This document shows, one piece after another, positions 59,818-64,000 of a stretch of 64,000 nt of DNA. A program made the translations under genes and the position numbers. Source of the DNA: Abelmoschus esculentus (Eukaryota > Streptophyta > Magnoliopsida > Malvales > Malvaceae); contig JAUCBN010000006.1 of assembly GCA_035048815.1 (NCBI GenBank), positions 24,009,001-24,073,000 on the forward strand, given 5' to 3'. The notes below the pieces were generated by a model, which was given only the letters and a program-made list of their open reading frames with translations, was not told the DNA's origin and ran no database searches. Each line of letters begins with the position of its first letter. Position 1 is the first letter of the stretch.

Positions 59818-61154
59818 ATGGACACGAACCTGGACACGTACATGATGGAGAACGCACCATCCACCATATCCCCTTTCCTTCTCCGATCAATGGCGTCTTC
59901 AGCATTCATTTATGCAGACAAATCATTCTTCAACTTGGCTGAAAAATTCAAGCCCATTGAAATCTTTCGCTATGTTCTAATCACCTCTTTCCTCTTCTTC
60001 CTTCGATTACTCTCTTTTATTTTTGTCCCCGATTTGCCCCCTAAATCTCAACCCCGGTTTTCTACGTTTAATCCCCTGAAAAGCGACGATCTTTACGCGG
60101 TTACTTCTAGGGTTGACGATTCGGGGATTGCTCGAGCGCTTTCGCAGGTGCTGTCGATTGTTACTGATCTCCCCGTTAGTTCGCGAAAGTATGCGATTGT
60201 TCGATCTTTAGCCGAAAGGCTTATAGAAGAGAATCAGAGGGAAGATACCCACGATCTGCGCGAAGTCAACCGCGCGGTTCTGTCTTCGGCTTTTTCGAGG
60301 ACTCTTTGCAATCTCGAGGCTGCAATGGTTGAACTGGGGAAAGGTAGGGTTGGTACCGGTTCTGCTCCGGTTCAGTATTTGGTGAAAAGGGTTTTATGGG
60401 CGGTTGGATCGGTTGGGGATGGGGAAGGGGAAGGGAGAGAGGACGTGAATCGGTCTGGTAATTCGGCTGAGAAGCTGGCTGCTGAGCTTCTTTGGTTGGC
60501 GGAGAAGATGGTTGCTTGTGGGTTTGGGGAAGAAGCTGTCGAGCGGTGGGCATCGGCTTCAAATCTGGCTTCGCTTTCTCTTTTGGCTGAGCCACGGCTT
60601 CAGGGTTCTCTGGTGAAGGTTTCGGGTAAATTTCCCCCTTTCGTCCTTCTTAAATCTGTGATCTTCCTTTTTATTAGATAGTATGTGAGTCCTTAATTTT
60701 TTTATTATCAATTTAGTCCCTCTCATTTTGATGTTGATTTGAAAAACAATGTCTGAAAATTAGAAACATTAGATTGATATTCTTAGTTTATTCTAAATCT
60801 GCAGCGTTCTTATTCAAACAAGCAAGGGAAATGGAACTCACATCGAAAGAGACCAGAGAAGGCGACGGAGTGAGCCAGAGGCAAACCAAGATGAAGATGC
60901 TAATGTCATGGTTGCCATTGCTTTGCCGAGCTACAAATGGCACCGATGTGCCGGTGCTCGGCATACGGGAAAGAGCGGAGCTCGAGAAGATCTTGGAAGA
61001 GACCGTAGGAACCTTAGAACACAAGGAGCAAGAGCAAGTACTCTCCCTATGGCTCCACCACTTCGCGCATTGCCCGTCCTCCGACTGGCCTAACCTTCAT
61101 GCCTCATATTCTGGCTGGTATACTGATTCTCGCAAACTCTTGCTCCTCCATTGA
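59818..61154 (+). CDS. Plant protein of unknown function, one predicted membrane segment
   Basis: Two exons (59818-60625 and 60805-61154) give 385 residues; the intron is GT-AG and phase 1. I do not recognise a named domain. A hydrophobic stretch at about residues 51-70 (RYVLITSFLFFLRLLSFIFV) looks like one membrane helix. The remainder is soluble and helical, with EKLAAELLWLAEKM and ALSQVLSIVTDLPV, a Gly/Glu-rich loop (GDGEGEGREDVNR), and a Trp-rich C-terminus (LSLWLHHFAHCPSSDWPNLH). Base composition is much richer in GC than the flanks, as expected for a real gene. It sits between OM64 and the metacaspase, a position that in Arabidopsis is occupied by an uncharacterised gene (At5g64230, from memory). 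Start: the ATG at 59818 follows an A-run and has no in-frame ATG upstream. Confidence 0.8.
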
Positions 61155-61448
61155 AGATGTGAACCAGACAAGTTATCTTGTATAATACAAGTATATGACT
61201 ATTGATCGTCAGGGTACAATTGTTTCTTTGTAGAAGTTTGTTATTTTAGCCATGATCCGAATATATCCACAGAAAAGAAAATTTCTGGAAAAGCTCAGCT
61301 AGTTCATAACAATACACAACACAGACATTACTTACAGCATTTACAGTAATATCAGACACGATGCGAACATGTCCGAATCTATATTCGATAATATGAACAT
61401 TATTACAAAACCAGATAGTTGTAGGTGATCTTGGAAGGACATGAATTA

Positions 61449-63117
61449 CTACAGCAGAAATCTCTTTTTGTAGATGTCAAATGGGTATGATGAAGATAGC
61501 TGTGGCTCCTGCAAATACAGAAATTTCTTAATTCTACCCACGTTTCATGCAAATATCAGAGTTTGTCAAATTGAAAGAATACCTGGACTGTTGATTTCTG
61601 GAAAACTTTGTTAACCAGAGTTTTAATGGTACTGGTTCTGCGTAAACTAGCTTTAACCTCACGGATCGCGTTGCGGATCGTGATAAGCAAGTGACCGTAC
61701 GTCAAGTCTGGTTCATTTTCCACGGCTTGGATGAAGCTGAACGTCATGGCGCCGGTGTTTGTTTTGGTTCCGGTGAAAACCTACGGTGTTTGTTTTGGTT
61801 CCGGTGAAAACCTACGGAGAAACCGATTCAAACGACGAATCCGATAAATATATTGTTCCATGACTGTCTCTAATCAGATCCTTGATACTCACGTTGGTAT
61901 CTGAAGCTTTTTGATCATCCCCACATGCACTAAAACAAAAGGCTAATCCTCCACTTGTGCCTTTGTTGAACTTGGGGTTTCTTTTATCTTCCCATACGTA
62001 ACACCCTTCCCTGCATAAGTTCATAAGATTCATTGAAAATTGTTAATAGATGAAGCAAAACAAGTTTTCTACAATGACTGACTTGTTCATTTTGCAATCG
62101 AAAGACAGATCAAGAATCGTTCCGCTGTGGCAGGCATCGACGATGGCATGCAGCTTGGCTCCTCGAGGCAGCGGCCTAACGATTGTCTCATTGATTTCAT
62201 CATCGATGATTTTCCCTTCGGTTACGTGATCAATTGGTAACAAGGCTTCGTCATATCCATCAATCTCGTCGAGGTTATAATCTTCTTGCTGATCACCGTG
62301 GCCGGAGAAGTAAAACACTAACGAGTCCCCTGGCTGACACCCGTAGACCAGCCATCTCATGCCTTTCCGCATGTTCCGTTTTGTTGGCTTCAACAAAGGG
62401 TCAGTCTGATCATCTGCAGGTTGATTAAACTAAAGTCAGCATGAACAAACTGTTTCCTTGCCCCCCAAGTTATCTTTCTGTTTGTTTTCCATAATCCCGT
62501 ATCGAATCTATTAATATATAAAGGATGTTCGACCAAGGCTAAAATTCGAACTCGATGGATCAACTGAGATTGAAAAAATATTACAGCACCTGTGAGCATG
62601 AGAATGGAGTCCAGAGGAAACCCCAGTTTCTCAACAAGAAGATACCTCATACAATTGGCATCATTGATGCTTCCTTTAAGACTATAAGGTTTGCCATAGT
62701 AACTCAATCCACAAATCATTGCTCTCTTCCGTCCATGCACCGAAACAGGCGACAAGGCAGGCCGTAGCTGCGGATGTTGCTGCCGAAGAGGACCATATAC
62801 GGAGGGAAACGAATGCATCCCCGCAGAATAACTATCATAACCGAGTAGTTGCCACTGTTAAAAATATGTACCGAACAATATGACATATAAAAACCATAAA
62901 AAAAAAAAAAAAAACTATGGTAAAAGAACCTGGTCTGCGTTGCTGGTACCAATATGTCACGGACTTGACCCCAACGAGCCGTGGCACGAGCATTAGTTGC
63001 TACCGGCACGATGTTGGTACTGGCGATGGTTCCGCAGCCACCACAACGAATGGTTTGCACCTCTGGTGGAACCAACAGATACTGCAAACATCCACTGCAC
63101 TGTTGTATTCTCGACAT
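61449..63117 (-). CDS. Type I metacaspase (MC1/MC3-like)
   Basis: Six exons (63117-62930, 62831-62590, 62413-62083, 62010-61893, 61780-61583, 61508-61449) encode 378 residues. The N-terminus has an LSD1-type zinc finger (Cys 7, 10, 25, 28). The caspase-like domain starts at KRAMICGLSYYGKPYSLKG. The catalytic dyad is His182 (FYFSGHGDQQ) and Cys238 (VDACHSGT). The acidic S1-pocket loop DEIDGYDEALLPID and the C-terminal strand MTFSFIQAVE are present. Type I metacaspases are Arg/Lys-specific cysteine proteases that act in cell death and proteostasis. The prodomain is short (about 60 residues) without a long Pro/Gln-rich linker. Exon 5 is reached through a doubled 3' splice site created by a 31-base tandem duplication; only the downstream site keeps frame. 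Confidence 0.93.
61754..61815 (-). repeat. 31-base exact tandem duplication at a splice acceptor
   Basis: Two perfect copies (61754-61784 and 61785-61815) of a unit beginning GGTGTTTG and ending AAAACCTAC. On the gene strand each copy contains GTAG followed by GTTTTCACCGG, so both the 3' splice site and the first 27 exon bases of metacaspase exon 5 are duplicated. The shift of 31 bases is not a multiple of three. Confidence 0.97.
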
Positions 63118-64000
63118 CGTTTCCCGGAGTTCTTCGCGGTTAATATTTCGTTAGATCGGATCGGTTTGTGTGCATCTAACAAAATGAAGATCATCATGGA
63201 TTTAAAAGGTGAAAGGAAAACATTGGTAAGAAGTTGTAAAGTAGAATTAGCAGTCTCATCCTGTTGGACCGGATTCTATCCCTGTAATAAAATGTAGTGG
63301 AGAGAACCAGATTCTGTGTTTCCTTTTTCTGTTCTTTGGTGGAACAAAAATCTTTGTTCTCGTATCATTGTAGATAAGATTCGTCGTGGTCTGTTCGGTC
63401 TCGAGTCAAACCAGCTCGATTGCTGTATATGTTAGGATTGAACCGGAACTTAATATCATCTAAGAAATTAAATATTTTATAAAAAAAATATATCTAAAGA
63501 ATTTTTTATCTTAAATTAGAAAAATACAATAAGTTATTAAATATTTACTCAAGATTTAGGTGATAATATCTAATTTGTTTAACATGTTAAACTAAAAAAA
63601 TTAAAAAGACCATTTTTTTTCAATTATTAAATATTTAATATATTCTTATTTTTTAAAAAAATTAAATACTTATTTTTTTGGTGCCAAAATATAATTAGAT
63701 CAAAATTTATGAAGTACTAAAAATTTCAAAGGGGCTGGGCCTGAGGGAAGCTCTGTCTCTTGATATCAAAATATTTTATTTACAGGTCGTACTTAAATTA
63801 GATACGTTCTTTTAATTGATATAAAAAATTATATATTTTATTAATTTTATCATAATTTAAAAGAAATAAATTCTTTATATTTAAATTTTTATCAATTCAC
63901 TCTTGATATTTCTCCTAAGTTATTTATTCTCCTAAAAATATTATATTATTTTCATAATATAATAAAAGTTTAACTATAACTTCTTATTGTTTACGGTAAA
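63118..64000. other. Metacaspase promoter side and AT-rich end
   Basis: The first 200-300 bases are likely metacaspase leader/promoter on the minus strand. From 63450 onward the DNA is AT-rich with no recognisable gene to the window edge. Confidence 0.4.

Noticed and set aside
1..64000. CRISPR array, operon, prophage or tRNA genes
   Set aside because: No regularly spaced direct repeats with unique spacers, no cloverleaf B-box motif in a suitable context, and all genes are intron-bearing plant genes.

Overview
The window is nuclear DNA of a flowering plant, almost certainly a eudicot. It has AT-rich introns and spacers, GT-AG introns of 80-1,800 bases, nucleus-encoded organelle proteins with leader-like N-termini, and plant-only families (LHCB6, CAMTA, SR/SC35, TOM1-like). 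The genus cannot be proved from sequence alone; a Malvales-like rosid would fit, but that is a weak guess. All gene models below were assembled by hand from splice sites and reading frame; every multi-exon model closes in frame from ATG to stop.

Layout, left to right: a bHLH factor (-); LHCB6/CP24 antenna protein (+); a broken receptor-kinase fragment (+); a divergent annexin (+); an endosulfine/ARPP19-type phosphatase inhibitor (-); a CD2BP2/LIN1-like spliceosome protein (-); an SC35-type SR splicing factor (-); the chloroplast copper ATPase PAA1/HMA6 (+, 17 exons); a LINE remnant; alternative oxidase AOX2-like (-); a 4 kb transposon-littered spacer; a CAMTA1/2-type calmodulin-binding transcription activator (+); a TOM1/TOM3-like seven-helix membrane protein (-); a PP2C phosphatase (+); OM64/Toc64-type outer-membrane receptor (+); a plant protein of unknown function (+); and a type I metacaspase (-).

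These are independent eukaryotic genes, not an operon. Even so, several themes recur: RNA splicing (CD2BP2-like, SC35), organelle function (LHCB6, PAA1, AOX, OM64) and calcium/stress signalling (CAMTA, PP2C, AOX, metacaspase, annexin). From memory of Arabidopsis locus numbers, the order SC35 - AOX2 - CAMTA - OM64 - unknown - metacaspase matches two duplicated Arabidopsis chromosome 5 segments (At5g64200-64240 and At5g09390-09420) interleaved. The window therefore looks like an unfractionated ancestral block.

Mobile DNA is mostly small non-autonomous DNA transposons: a Stowaway-type MITE in a CD2BP2-like intron, several hAT-like elements with 8-base target duplications, and one LINE ORF1 fossil. 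No CRISPR, operon, tRNA or rRNA gene was seen, and I found no convincing new biological system. The most interesting items are local: a 31-base duplication that doubles a splice acceptor in the metacaspase, a PP2C first-exon frame problem, a GC-AG intron in CAMTA, the OM64 nucleophile Ser-to-Cys change, an annexin lacking recognisable calcium loops, and near-identical 66-base repeats in the SC35 RS domain.
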